A stretch of DNA of 64,000 nucleotides, taken from NCBI GenBank assembly GCA_034401795.1, contig CM067373.1, positions 94,021,112 to 94,085,111 of the forward strand. Reading direction: 5' to 3'. Position 1 is the first letter of the stretch. Every line of letters starts with the position of its first letter. Shown here piece by piece: positions 1 through 10,450 of the stretch. The translations under genes and the position numbers were made by a program. The notes below the pieces were generated by a model that saw nothing but the letters and a program-made list of their open reading frames with translations, made no database searches and was not told where the DNA came from. This DNA is from Chaetoderma sp. LZ-2023a (Eukaryota > Mollusca > Caudofoveata > Chaetodermatida > Chaetodermatidae).

Positions 1-54
1 TCATATATGGTTGTTATAGACAAGTTTTACTGATTATTTTATTTTAATTTACAT

Positions 55-165
55 TAGTATGTCTTACAGGTTATTTGACTGGGATCTGTTGTCATATACA
101 CAATTGACAATAGCAATTGTCAGTAGGTCTAATTTTATAAAATTCTCAACAGATTACCTATTTAT
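55..165. repeat. Diverged palindrome core
   Basis: ATTTGACTGGGATCTGTTG on the left and a decayed ATTTTATAAAATTCTCAACAG on the right resemble the two arms of the A-family hairpin, with an ATTGACAAT/ATTGTCAGT mini-stem between them. Old and uncertain. Nothing else is recognisable before about base 540. Confidence 0.25.
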
Positions 166-550
166 GCTAAATATTTTTCACATTTCGTTCCCTAACTTCA
201 AAGGGTTAAAAATCAGGTTTCCCCAAGTGTGAATTTGTGAGAATTTCTTGTGTGGACTCTGGACAGTCATAAAAAGTGTTTGGAACACAAAATCGTCTGT
301 TATACAAAATGTCCGGGTCAGCCTATATTTCTGTTGATTTCTATTGGACTATAAGCATCTAACTTGGAAACCTAATCATGTACTACTCTGGTATAAGTAG
401 CTCCTAGTTGTAAAGTCGATTGGAAACCAGTGATCTTGGGCCAATAATGATGAAGAATTAAAAGTGAAACTTTAATTAAAATAATTAGGTGGTCGTACTA
501 CACAGGGTGTTGCCCGGTGAAAATCTGGGGTGTGGTCTCCCTCCACCATG

Positions 551-600
551 TGACGTCACCATAAAGTATACAAGGCAGGATTCTCGCTCAGAACTTCGTC
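551..600 (+). promoter_or_regulatory. Possible core promoter with CRE and TATA-like box
   Basis: A full TGACGTCA palindrome at 551-558 is followed at 561-570 by ATAAAGTATA. About 25-30 bases later comes a pyrimidine/purine switch (CTCGCTCAGAACTT). Spacing fits a TATA promoter, and the flanking 500-1300 tract is richer in GC and CpG than its surroundings. It could be a host promoter or the promoter of a retroelement; no LTR pair is visible. Confidence 0.25.
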
Positions 601-786
601 TTCCCTTCAAACTCGACACTAGGAAAGATCACTGGCACTAGGCCTCTTTCAATGTCACAAATCAAATTCAGTCTTTGAGACAGGACTGGGAAACTCTTGG
701 GCCACAAGCGGTGCTTTGCGAACCTCAGTGGGTAATATACAGCAGATCAAAGGAGCGGCGGAAGCTTTCACCCAACTACCACGTCA

Positions 787-1002
787 ATGACAAAAGCCAA
801 GCCGGCGCCGGTACCCATCATTAGCGATCTCATGATAGTGACTGAACCAGAGCGACAATTGGCAAAAGATCCAAAGAACATTCCTGCGTCGGCGCCAGTG
901 ACATTGGCGCCACCACCCTGTAGTGTACAAACGTTATCCGATCTGTCAGTTCGTAAACCTACTACACAGTTAAATTTTATAGTGGTAAACAGCGCCGCAT
1001 AG
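787..1002 (+). CDS. Short unassigned ORF, proline/alanine-rich
   Basis: A 71-residue frame lies 190 bases downstream of the promoter-like tract. Its product is rich in Pro, Ala and Val (for example APVPIISDL, ASAPVTLAPPP) and has no domain, signal peptide or zinc motif that I recognise. Other frames across 977-1297 are also open on both strands, so the openness may simply reflect GC-rich composition. It could be an exon, a gag-like N-terminus or chance. From 1003 to 1500 I see nothing else. Confidence 0.18.
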   Translation: MTKAKPAPVPIISDLMIVTEPERQLAKDPKNIPASAPVTLAPPPCSVQTLSDLSVRKPTTQLNFIVVNSAA

Positions 1003-1500
1003 CCTTAACCATGGACCCGGAACCGCCAATATTCGCTGTATCACGGACAATTACTAACTGTCTTCTCCTCGCTGCACAATGCGACAGAAAGACAGCTTCC
1101 ACCACAACACCAAATTCAGAACATTCACAACGACCACCATATCTCGCCAAATCTGTCATACCATGCCAAAAAGTGGTAACTAGAACCATGCACCTCTCCA
1201 GTGCCTCTTCACTGTTTTGATTGCTGTTCTTACTGTGCTTTGGGTGCTGCTTCTGAGCTAAGTCATTGTGGTGCTGATCTTCCTGTGCCGTAACCATTAT
1301 AAGCTCAGCGTCTTCAACCTATAGAGGCATCTTCACCACTGCATCAAGTTCATGTTCATGTCCCCGGTGTGTCTAGCCGTCATTTCCCAGGTGAAAAAAA
1401 CGGTGCTAGCACAATTTACTTTACTTAATAGAAGTAACAAATGGTTTTGTTTGCTTGCTACTTAGGACAGTGCATGTAAAAACAAAAAATGGTGTGCTGG

Positions 1501-2095
1501 TTTCATATCTCACCAAGGGTACCTAACCGATCTAAGTATATACAGAGGGTATCGTGAAAGGTACCCCTGTGGGGGAGTCTGGGCAGGGCACGTCAGTTGG
1601 TTTAATATAAACTATATCTGCCTCAGGCAGGTTTGCGAGAGGAAAGTGCCTCACGTGGGCTGCCATCACAGGAAAATGTCTACAACGCCCTAGCAGAGGA
1701 AGAGAGGAAAATAGGAGAGAGAGAAGCGCCCGACGGTGAACATGCAGGGCAAAAATGGAGAGCCCGACCATTAAGATGCAAGGGGAAAATGTATACCCTT
1801 ACCACATGCTTGGGAGGAAATATAGGATGGTACAAACACTGTGCCTTGTAAGAAGGCAGCCAGTGGGAAGTCGACCATAGAATGCAAGGGAAGAATGGCG
1901 TTACCCTCACGGAGTGTGGGCAGAAAGCCTGAGAGACGTCCCACTATAACGATGAGGTGAAAAATGTGTTTCCCCTAACACCCATATGGCTTGGGATATA
2001 TAATTTTGCGAGAGGAAAATGCCTCACGCAGGCCTCCGTAAAAAGAAAATTCCTTCAACGCCGAAGCGGATGAGGAGAGCGGTAAAAACGGCCGC
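1501..2095 (+). repeat. Inverted second copy of the LINE 5' leader
   Basis: Read on the plus strand this begins TATCTCACCAAGGGTACCTA and runs through GGTACCCCTGTG, TTTAATATAAACTA and GCGAGAGGAAAGTGCCTCAC. The same order of motifs is read on the minus strand from 6300 to about 6080. The GCGAGAGGAAA block occurs twice here, at about 1634 and 2008, so this leader carries two monomers. It faces the minus-strand LINE, making a head-to-head inverted pair about 4 kb apart. Confidence 0.7.
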
Positions 2096-2104
2096 CCTCC
2101 TGTT

Positions 2105-2837
2105 TTACAAAGTTAAAAAAGATTATTATGTGTTTTTATCCTAATGTAGCTATTTTACTGTTGGTGTGTACGGTGTTTACGTAAAGATGAGGTGGCTGAC
2201 TCTTATGGAAGTCAGCACCATCATCTTGTGTGAGTTAAAGATCTACTTTAGTTGGTACCGTTCCAATTTTTACGGATTTTATGAGGGTCTAAGCCACCAT
2301 TTAGTTATAAGTCCAAACACATATTTTTAGGCCACAAATTGCGTAGCGACAATTATCTTTAACGAATACGTCTCTGTTTTGTAGAGTAATCGCCCTTGGC
2401 TAGCTCAAAAACCTATCTTATCGAGCTATCATAGTTCTAAGTTTAGTGGCCGAATGTTATGTTCTCCGGAGAGAGGATGAGCAGCGGTCTTAATGTAAAA
2501 TTGGTGCCATTGGGAGAAAACATGGTTATGCATTTGTTGTTGATGTATAGTGTAACCTAGGTGTACTGCGGTCCAAATTTGTGTGTAGTTTTTACTGCTA
2601 AGCAACATTATGGGCAGAATGCCTAATTACATTTATACATTCGTTGAAGTATAAGGCCAACTTAGCCCACGGTGCCATTTAATTGCTGGCACCGTTTACA
2701 ATGCATAATATGATGTACAATATCATATTAAAGTGGATGTTGCATCTGACCTTACTGTGGTACTTTATTTATTAATAACGGTATAACGTAACTATGATAT
2801 GTTCCTATGTGGTGCACCTATTAGTCATCAGTGCAAT
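2105..2837 (-). other. Probable LINE 3' untranslated region and unassigned sequence
   Basis: This follows the decayed C-terminus of the minus-strand LINE ORF2. On the minus strand an AATAAATAAAG poly(A)-signal-like string lies at about 2761-2771, which may mark the 3' end of the element. No coding sequence or terminal poly(A)/target-site duplication can be fixed. A small GGTGCCA/TGGCACC stem lies near 2672-2694. Confidence 0.35.
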
Positions 2838-5416
2838 TTAAACGTCACATGTTGTATTTACACAGTCTTCTTGCAGTGTGAATTGATGCACGGTGTAGCT
2901 GCCACCTGAAGAATTACTGCAGGATGCTGGCCGGTATGTTTCATACTCAAGAACAATGCTGGTCATAGTTCCATCTTTGAGTGCTTGCTTGGCTGCCTCA
3001 CCGCCTGTTCATTGCCTTTAATGTCAACACACCCAGTCGATGTCCACAGTTTTGATGTCAGTCACCACGGTTGCATACAGCTGCCGGATTTTCTTGATTA
3101 GGTTGTCCCTGCTCTTGCTGCTGCTAGATTTGAAGCTCTTCACCGAGCTTAATGAGTCTGTGAGGATAACATATTTGCCTGGATTTGCTGTTTTAATCCA
3201 TTCTAGAGTCTTTTTAATTGCCACCAGTTCGGCTGTATATATCGACAGGTGATTCGGAAGCTTGCACTTGAGGACTTCTTCCTGGTTGCCTATGACTACT
3301 CCTGCTCCGCAATCGCAGGAGTTGGCCATTTTGGAGGCGTCGGTATAGATATTCCTGTGCTCCTTCCATCTGTTGTCGATGTTTTCTAGAGCGTAGCTCT
3401 TGATTAGCGCTTGTGGGTCTTTCTTGCTTATCTGTGAGGATAGGCTGTCATGCCCCTTGATCTGCGGTAGTAGCCATGGCGGGTCAGGAACCGGCCTTGA
3501 GCTTTCTATTTCGACGTTTACCAGTTCAGTGGCACTGGCGAGCTCTGCCATTAACAGGCCTGGTGGTTTGGTCTTTTTGGTCATTTTAGGCAGTACCTTG
3601 TGTCTTAGGTGCTCCTTGCATGGAAGACATACCTCCCTGGTAGGGAGGGTGGGCGCAGAGCTCTGTAGGTATGTCCAGAATTTGAGAAGCCATTCCTCTC
3701 TTCACAGATCTAATGGTATTTCTCCACACTCTACGTTGATTGCGTCTCGAGGGCTACTCTGTGAGGCACCACAGCAAATGCGCAGGCATTTTGTTTGGAG
3801 AGTGTCAATGGTTTCTAACAGTGACTTTCTCGCCGTGGCGTATGCTTCGCATCCATAGTCTATCCTTGACAGGATTAGGCCGCGGTATAGCATAAGCATG
3901 CTCGGCAGGTCTGCACCCCATGTGTACTTTGTTAATGAGCGAAGGAGATTTAATTGCTTGAAGCATCTCTCCCTCAGACTCTTGATGTGGGGGTTCCAGG
4001 TGAGCTTTCCGTCAAATGTTAGACCAGAAATTTGGCTTCAGCACATGTCTTGATTTTCTGTCCATTGAGGTACAGATTTGCATCATGGCCTATGTATTTA
4101 ACATTGGTAAAATTGATTTGAACTGTTTTTTCCGCAGACAATTTGAAACCATTTTTTTTGCACCACCGTGAGACTATGTCCAGAACTATTTGCATGGTTG
4201 TTCGTGCACGGTCTATCTTCGCAGATTTGTTCCACAATGCTGTGTCATCAGCAAAAATAGGCCCGCCTATTGCATTGGGACCCAGTGCATCGTCTTTTTC
4301 AATGTCTTTGGGTAGATCACTCATCATGATATTGAACAGTAGGCTGATTACACCACCCTGCAGGGTGCCGTTTTCCATTGTTTGTTCCCTAGCCATGTGT
4401 CCATTAACACGGACGCTAATCCTTCTGTTATCGAGAAAATCTCGTATCCAGAATAGGATGCGACCACGGTAACCAAAGTCATAGAGCTTTTTTAGAATTC
4501 CGTTTCGCCACATCAAATCAAAGGCTTTCTCAACGTCTAAGAAGACTCCTATTGTTATGTTTCCTCTTCCCGCATCTAAGGCTTTCTTGGCTGCCTCAGT
4601 CAGTCTGACTAGGTGGTCTGTAGTGCGTCTGCCCTTTCTGAAGCCACTCTGCCAAGGGTGGAGTAGACCGTTATGTTCGAACTCATGTTCTAAACGGTTT
4701 TTGATCATCCTCACCATGACTTTGCATAGACAGCTCATCAGGGGGATTGGCCGGTATGATCTTGGGTCAGTTTTGTCCTTCCCTTGTTTTGGAATAGGAA
4801 CCACGATCCCAGTTTTCCAGACTGAGGGCATTTTGCCAGAGCTCCACACGAGGTTGTAGAGACTGAGTAACATGTGTTTACCCTCCTCTGGCACATTACG
4901 AAGTATGTCGTATTTCAGGCCATCCTCACCTGGTGAGGAGCTTTTGCCTCTGCCAAGGGCTTGCTCAAGTTCCATTCTGTTGAAGTTTTTGTTGATGTCT
5001 CGGTTGTTAAGATCTTCGCATTTCCCTGAGCTGAACAGGTGATTGATATGCTCATCGACCTTTGTTTTGGTTGCTACAAAGTCATGGTCATGGTTATCAT
5101 TGCTACTGGTTGTGATGAAGACTGTGGCAAGCGCTTCAGCTTTTTCCTTATCATTGGCATGCTTTGTTGTGATTTTCAGCAGCTTTTGGAACTGCCTTTC
5201 GCTGGTGGAGGTTACTAAAACCTCCCCGTCCCTCTTGTCCAGGCCTGCCAGCATGCCCACCATGGCATACAGTAGTCTGTATATTACTATGTGGGTTAAC
5301 CCCGCAAAATCGTCGCCCGCGAGTCCCTTGACCCTGACCCTCCTCCTCTGGGTACCACCTCTCTGCCCCCCCCCCATTATGGCCCACCTCCCTCCCTTCA
5401 CTACTGGGCGCACCAC
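2838..5416 (-). pseudogene. LINE (non-LTR retrotransposon) ORF2: reverse transcriptase plus RNase H, endonuclease lost
   Basis: ORF2 of a non-LTR retrotransposon, whose product copies element RNA into DNA at the target site. In the open part (4019-5416) the finger/palm motifs run in order: YRPIPL (residues ~221-226), FLDVEKAFD (292-300), GTLQGGVIS (350-358) and the catalytic FADD (388-391). A frameshift near 4022 moves the reading to ...GLTFDGKLTW and then RIDYGCEAYATA. A TGA at 3702-3704 replaces the expected Arg codon. RNase H follows (IYTDASKMANS, SIYTAELVAI, ILTDSLSSV) with VDIKGNEQA and EAAKQALKDG after two more frameshifts near 3026-2990, ending about 2838. No APE-type endonuclease precedes the RT: reading passes straight from ORF1-like Gly/Arg-rich sequence to RT linker near 5240. 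RT followed by RNase H points to the I/Nimb-like branch rather than CR1, RTE or L1; clade placement is inference. Dead element. Confidence 0.9.
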
Positions 5417-5933
5417 CTGGGGAGCCCCCGCTCTGCGCGATGGTTGGGACTCTCCCTCCCGCTGGGGAACCCCCCTTGTCCCTAGACCTCATGCTGGGAG
5501 TGCCTTCCCCTCCTCCCATTTCCTCCCCCTCCTCTAACACCCAGACCCTCCGTTTTCTTTTAGGGCCTGGTCTACCACCTCCCTTCTTATGGGTGCTTTG
5601 TGGTGGTGTTCTGGAGATTGCTCTCCAGAATCAACACTTGCTGGGCCACCTGTTCTTGGGAGAAATCTCCCCTTGTCAATTCGTCATGTAGGTCCACCTC
5701 ACCAGCCCCTACACCCCCCCCACCAGGTGAGTAGTGACGCTAACCCCCTCACTCGCTCCCTCCCAGGAAATTCCCTCCCCACCCCTGCATGGACCACCAG
5801 TGGCGCCCTGCTTGGCAGCGCTTACGTCGCTGTCTTTGCCACCATTTGGCGCTGAGTTCGCTGTGGCCAGTTTACCACCACCAGTATCATGCGCCACTTC
5901 AAGAAGCTGTTTGAGGAAGTCAGCTTCCTCCAT
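5290..5933 (-). pseudogene. LINE ORF1 remnant
   Basis: The first ATG after the leader (5931-5933) opens MEEADFLKQLLEVAHDTGGG, which closes after 75 residues at 5709. Reading then resumes in other frames as a GEVDLHDEL... acidic stretch, a basic KRKRR patch (about 5545) and a Gly/Glu/Arg-rich tail. This resembles the N-terminal half of an ORF1 nucleic-acid-binding protein. No CCHC knuckles are visible; they would lie in the part lost in the deletion that removed the endonuclease. Start choice: first ATG, directly after the shared leader. Confidence 0.5.
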
Positions 5934-6300
5934 GTTGCTTACCCTACGGTGTGAGTTATTTAGAAAGTAGTGTGCAGTAGGAAGATTTAGAAGGTGTAGT
6001 ATGAGAGATAGGATAGAATGCAGTAGGATTAGTGTGTGAAGGAGATGAGCAGAACTCTTTAGCATTGATCTAGATAATGAGCGTGTTCTTGACCGTTTCT
6101 CCTCATCCGCTCCAACGTGGTAGGCATTTTCCTGTGACGGAGGCCTGCGTGAGGCACTTTCCTCTCGCAAAACCAATATGTTGACCCACTTGAGGCATTA
6201 GTTTATATTAAACTAATTACCCGCCCTAGGACTTCTCCTTCACAGGGGTACCTATCGTATAAATAAGGATATGTTAGGTATCCTTGGCGAGATACAACAC
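5934..6300 (-). promoter_or_regulatory. LINE 5' leader with internal promoter position
   Basis: On the minus strand this runs from 6300 (TATCTCGCCAAGGATACCTA) through GGTACCCCTGTG, GCGAGAGGAAAGTGCCTCAC and GAGCGGATGAGGAGAAACGG to the ORF1 ATG. The blocks match the plus-strand leader at 1501-2095. Non-LTR elements carry internal promoters here; that role is inferred from position, not from a recognised core motif. Confidence 0.6.
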
Positions 6301-6607
6301 AGATGGCGCAAACATGTCACTTTATTATATTATCGCAGGAAATGATCATCATTGTAAAGCCAGCGTACATTTTCCAAACAAAGAGCCAGCTTTCGACTCA
6401 CTGTGCTCACACATATATTTATATTACAAATTAAGGAACTATGATGCAGAGACACACTGGATACACTAATAGTCGAGATGATACTGCGGGTTCCCTGTTG
6501 GCGGCAATGGTCGCCCGGTCTCACTGGAACATGAACGTTCCACCGACTCTAGACGTCGGTCTTTGTGGTCACCGGCTGCCTTCAATCTCCTTTCTCCGTC
6601 CCCAAGG
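6301..6607. other. Spacer between LINE and Penelope-like element
   Basis: I see no gene or family member. A GC-richer patch lies at 6485-6605. Confidence 0.4.
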
Positions 6608-8013
6608 CTAGCTAACCAGCATCGTCGGGCTGGCGACTACATTGGGTATGAGCCGGAATTTGAAAGAATTGGCAGAGCAGCACGGCACCGGAGCTCCAGT
6701 TAATCGATCTAACCAGCCGCTGATTGGTTTATGGATTTTAGGCAAGATATAAAATGTTCGATTGTGTGGATTACTCACACCTAGTAGATACGTTAGCTGT
6801 TTCTTATCGATGTACTTATCTGTATATAGTGAATTAAGTATTTTACTGAAACTTAGTCGATTTTGAGGCCAATTTAAATCATCACGTTTTCGGTATTGCT
6901 TGATGTTACTTAACTGCCTTTCAGCCTCCCGTGTGTAGTTTTTTCTAGACATAATGACAGTTGCTGAACCTTTATCGGTTGGTTTATAATGATATTTTGA
7001 TTTCTACGTAATTTGTTGATAGCCTGTCGCTCGAAAAATGAAATCTGCGTATTGTTTGTAACTGGTAATGATCTGGCTGTATCAGCAACCGTTCTTATGC
7101 TTGCCTTAATATTGTCATCAACTAGCCTATCTGGAGGGTTCCATCCGGATTTTCCACTGAATGGTTTTGACTCTCCATTTAAATTTCTAAAATTATGGGA
7201 TATTTTTACTGAATGACAAAAATTATCTACTTCAATTAAACCTGTGTCTAAAAGCGAATCTAAGCTTGTTTTTGGTTTTGGAGTTGGTACAAAGATCGAG
7301 CCGCGATCGAGGAATGATTTTTCAGATGCCCAGATGCTAATCCTATGCTAGGGAACCTATTGCCTTAACCCATATTCACTTTAAAACAAATACAATTAGC
7401 TGCTTCCTTTGTCTAATGGATTCTATCCTTCTCAACATGAAAATTGGCATCATAAATTTTGAGGATTACCTTGCTAATGTGACAGTTGGACTTTGCTGGC
7501 TCGTTGAAAGCGATTGAGACAGTACTTTCACCCATCTTACAAGCTATCAGAACAGTCAATCTCAACAAAGTACAACTCCACATAAAGAAAGCTGTTCTTA
7601 GATTATCGAGCCATGACCTTTAAGTGGCTTGAGGCTTTTGTTGGATTTTAATTTTTTGAGTTGATGTCAATATTCAGGATGATCTTCTCCGGGCTAGAGC
7701 CATCCTGGTGTCGCATAACTATTGTTCTGAAATGCGATAATGCCGCACCAGAATAGCACTCAACACGGATGTCAAGATAGACGTCTGAATCAATTCGGGC
7801 TAGTTTAGAGGATCCTATCATCAGAATCCTTTTGGTGATTCTGGGGATCAGCCACACGCCCTTGCTATGAGATTGATGACAGTACTTGGCAAATTTCCTA
7901 TCAAACAGGTTACTATCATTCTTCCTAGGAGGGAGAAGAGGCTGAGACGGAGGAACTGGAGCAGAAGAAGGTACACGAGGAGTATACAGGTTACTATCAT
8001 TCTCCACAGGCAA
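6608..8013 (-). pseudogene. Penelope-like element: SGNH/GDSL-like domain followed by reverse transcriptase N-terminus
   Basis: Read on the minus strand from 8013. The first part shows GVWLIPRITKRILMIGSSKL (nucleophile-type block), CYSGAALSHF and IILNIDIN (Gly/Asn block, Gly replaced by Asp). After stops, NFHVEKDRIH with a TAG in place of the usual Trp lies near 7413-7430 and fits the Asp-x-x-His block. From about 7346 reading continues SFLDRGSIFVPTPKPK, then IKASIRTVADTA. After a frameshift near 6985 it continues KPTDKGSATVIMSRKNY and TFYILPKIHKP, all Penelope-type RT fingers. Homology is lost after about 6610, before the YADD palm, so the copy is 3' truncated. No GIY-YIG endonuclease is visible. 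The fusion order is seen directly; esterase activity is inference and this copy is dead. Confidence 0.8.
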
Positions 8014-8219
8014 TCAGTCAGGCAGGCAGGCAGACTCTCGCTATGAACGGTACTTCAAGCCCTACCAATATCTCTCAGTTAAGTGGGGCGCGCAAGTACA
8101 CGTGGAAAAGATCAATGATTTGCGAAACAAGTTGAGTAGCACGGCGGTGTCACACCCAAAGCTTCAAATGCCACTACAAATTACAATATTGTCAGGCCGA
8201 CATCTGGAATGTAGCAGTA

Positions 8220-8583
8220 ATTCACCTGTCCAGAGTATCCATCTATCAATCTGACGTCATATGACATAATAATCAGCTAAGCGGCGTGTAGGATGACGTC
8301 ATCAGCATTACGTCATAAATGATTCCATTTAGCCCGTCTTTTACTTTTAATAGTCCGACACGCTGTACGAATTGTATGTCTCTACTATTTAATAAGCATG
8401 CTGTTGAATATTTAGAAACTAATTTGACTGGACCAGTATAATTAGTTCCAAAATATCCAATAGCTTACCTGCATAATTTTCTGGAAATTGATAGTCAGAG
8501 AGTTCAGAGATCGATCGATCTCAAGATGAGCGCGGTGTGGGTGGAGCTTAGCTAGTGATGGCTAAAACTGGAAACGTCCATTG
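8220..8583 (-). mobile_element. MITE family A, copy 1 (box end on the right)
   Basis: Left end AATTCACCTGTCCAGAGTAT, right end CTGGAAACGTCCATTG. TGACGTCA occurs at 8250 and within GGATGACGTCATC. The palindrome is damaged: GACTGGACCAG then directly TATAATTAGTTCC, so the stem tip is lost. The GATCGATCGATC and GTGGAGCTTAGCTAG blocks are kept. Confidence 0.85.
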
Positions 8584-8589
8584 AGCCTG

Positions 8590-9070
8590 TAATACCGCTA
8601 CACATTATTTTTACCGTTTTATTAGTTACTGCTATGGTCACGTCTTGTGCACTTTCGTCTACACCCATATTCTTTTGATATTGTTTGTTATTCTTTATAT
8701 AACATTCATTCACCCCACCCAATCCAGTCATGTACGTTGTTAAAAGAGACTATCACCAACACGGAGTATAACATTGTTGTTCCGCGTGGATGATGGTGGT
8801 TCCTCGTATTGGATTCAATTTCAAACCTTGGCTAAGTTAGGTCGTAATGCAGATAGCTCATACGTCTACATAGTCCTAATTATGGAGGGAAGGATAATAT
8901 CTAGTAGGCCGTTCCTAAATGACGCTGTTATGTTAGATAGATAGCAACATATTGCAGCGAGACATTTCCTAATGGAATAACAGAAATGGGATTGACTAGT
9001 GAGTTGACACGCCATAACCCAACAGCAACAGCCTTAAACATACTACGGCACAGCTCAGAAATAATGTGTT
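8590..9070. other. No recognised feature
   Basis: Unique-looking sequence, no convincing reading frame or family match. Confidence 0.4.
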
Positions 9071-9076
9071 TGAAAA

Positions 9077-9185
9077 GTCCAATTGAATATTTTGAATATT
9101 ATTGGATTGGAAATCATTGCTGCCTAAGGCAGCTCAAGGTCTTCCAATAGAATTATGTTCAAAATTTTCAACATAATATTTCTTA
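9077..9185. repeat. Palindrome core, isolated and diverged
   Basis: Arms GAATATTTTGAATATTATTG and the complementary GAATTATGTTCAAAATTTTC flank GCTGCCTAAGGCAGC. No A-type ends are present. Confidence 0.6.
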
Positions 9186-9989
9186 CTAACTAACATGTTT
9201 CTGTGTTCGTTTGATTTTCTGGAAACCCATAAACCTATTTATGAGCTTTACTGTACTATTTCTATAGACATACGGCCATATTTAATTGCTGCTGACGATG
9301 ATATAAAATTTCAAAATCGTGTATATCGAATTGAAAGCAATCGACCAACCGAGAATAGAAGTCAATTCAAAGAATGGCCATCATTGGGTCTGTATTCAAG
9401 CCTGTCCAAAACGACCACCTTATGAACGTACAACCGTGATCACTCCAGACGGGAGGCAACTTACTCCATTGAATGTAATATGACGTAATTTGGGGGGCTT
9501 GTAAGTTGTTGGCTTATTAAGACGCATGGCCACTTTACTATTCATCTTACGATGACGCTGTCGTTTTTGGCTCCAAAATACACATGACTATTAGAGAAGA
9601 GTTTCGACTTTATGTATTATATATATGCCCGTGTGGCATTTTATTACTTATTGGCGTCGTGGAAGCTATGACGATTGGGTTTAGTTGAGCAAAAGTCGTA
9701 TCGTACTAAAATAACACTTTCAGGGTGTGGTTTTTGTACAAAATACGGTAGCTGTATCAACCATGTCGTGACAAACGCGCATGGCGGATTCCACATTGTT
9801 CACAACTGACGGATAGATAGATATTTATAATGTGAATTTTATTTGTTTTATCAGGAAAGTATCTGCTACATAAGGTAAGTAAATGTAATACGAACATAAA
9901 ATGGTTACATCTGTCACAACAACCATACTAATGTGAATAGGGCGATGGATTAGGGTCTGTGATTCTGTCAAAGAGATATTTCAGTGGGC
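9186..9989. other. No recognised gene; one splice-site-bounded 20-base segment
   Basis: At 9855-9874 a 20-base segment is preceded by TTTTATTTGTTTTATCAG and followed by GTAAGTAAATG, which would suit a micro-exon, but nothing else supports a gene here. The remainder is AT-rich and unassigned. Confidence 0.25.
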
Positions 9990-10450
9990 AGAGTGTTTAG
10001 GTAATACCGGTATTAGCTGTATGGCAGTCGATATAGTTAAATTCTGGAACCTGGGGTCAAAACCTGCCTGACTTGCCCTTGGCGCCCCTCAACCCCATAC
10101 CTCAACACTACACTGAACTTGGTGGCCGGCGGATGGGAGCAATTGCGCCCACCCATACCCACCCCACCCCACCCCCATTGATCACCATCACTGTGCAACT
10201 ATGCATGATATAATGGCAGTCGGTATAATTTAGGTTATTGTGGCGTATGACAGTGGATATAGTTAAGCATTGGTGGCCTTGTGGTCAGTAGCGTAGTGAG
10301 GTTGTCTGGTGTCACTGTCATATTGCCACAATCACCTAAACAACTGACAATGCTGACTGCCATACGCCACAATAACCTAAACTATGCAGAGTGCCATACA
10401 GCCAATATGCATATCGACATAGTGTATATGATTTTGGCTGTATGATCGTC
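9990..10450. repeat. Family J repeat cluster with a long inverted pair
   Basis: The phrase TAGGTTATTGTGGCGTATG (10235-10253) is met by its reverse complement CATACGCCACAATAACCTA (10363-10381), giving a stem of over 25 bp around a ~100-bp spacer. Related phrases (GGCAGTCGATATAG, GGCAGTCGGTATAATT, GGCTGTATGATCGTCAGTAT) recur at 10020, 10215 and 10436. Looks like a foldback element built from a short repeated module. Confidence 0.55.

Noticed and set aside
1951..2000. Hammerhead-ribozyme core near GATGAGGTGAAA
   Set aside because: The CUGAUGA box, stem II and a GAAA at the required spacing could not be assembled.
5043..5537. 164-codon plus-strand frame and neighbours at 4143-4859
   Set aside because: Antisense shadows of the LINE ORF2 and ORF1; no plausible product.
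6284..6524. Overlapping plus and minus 61-64-codon frames
   Set aside because: No domain, no promoter; length expected by chance.
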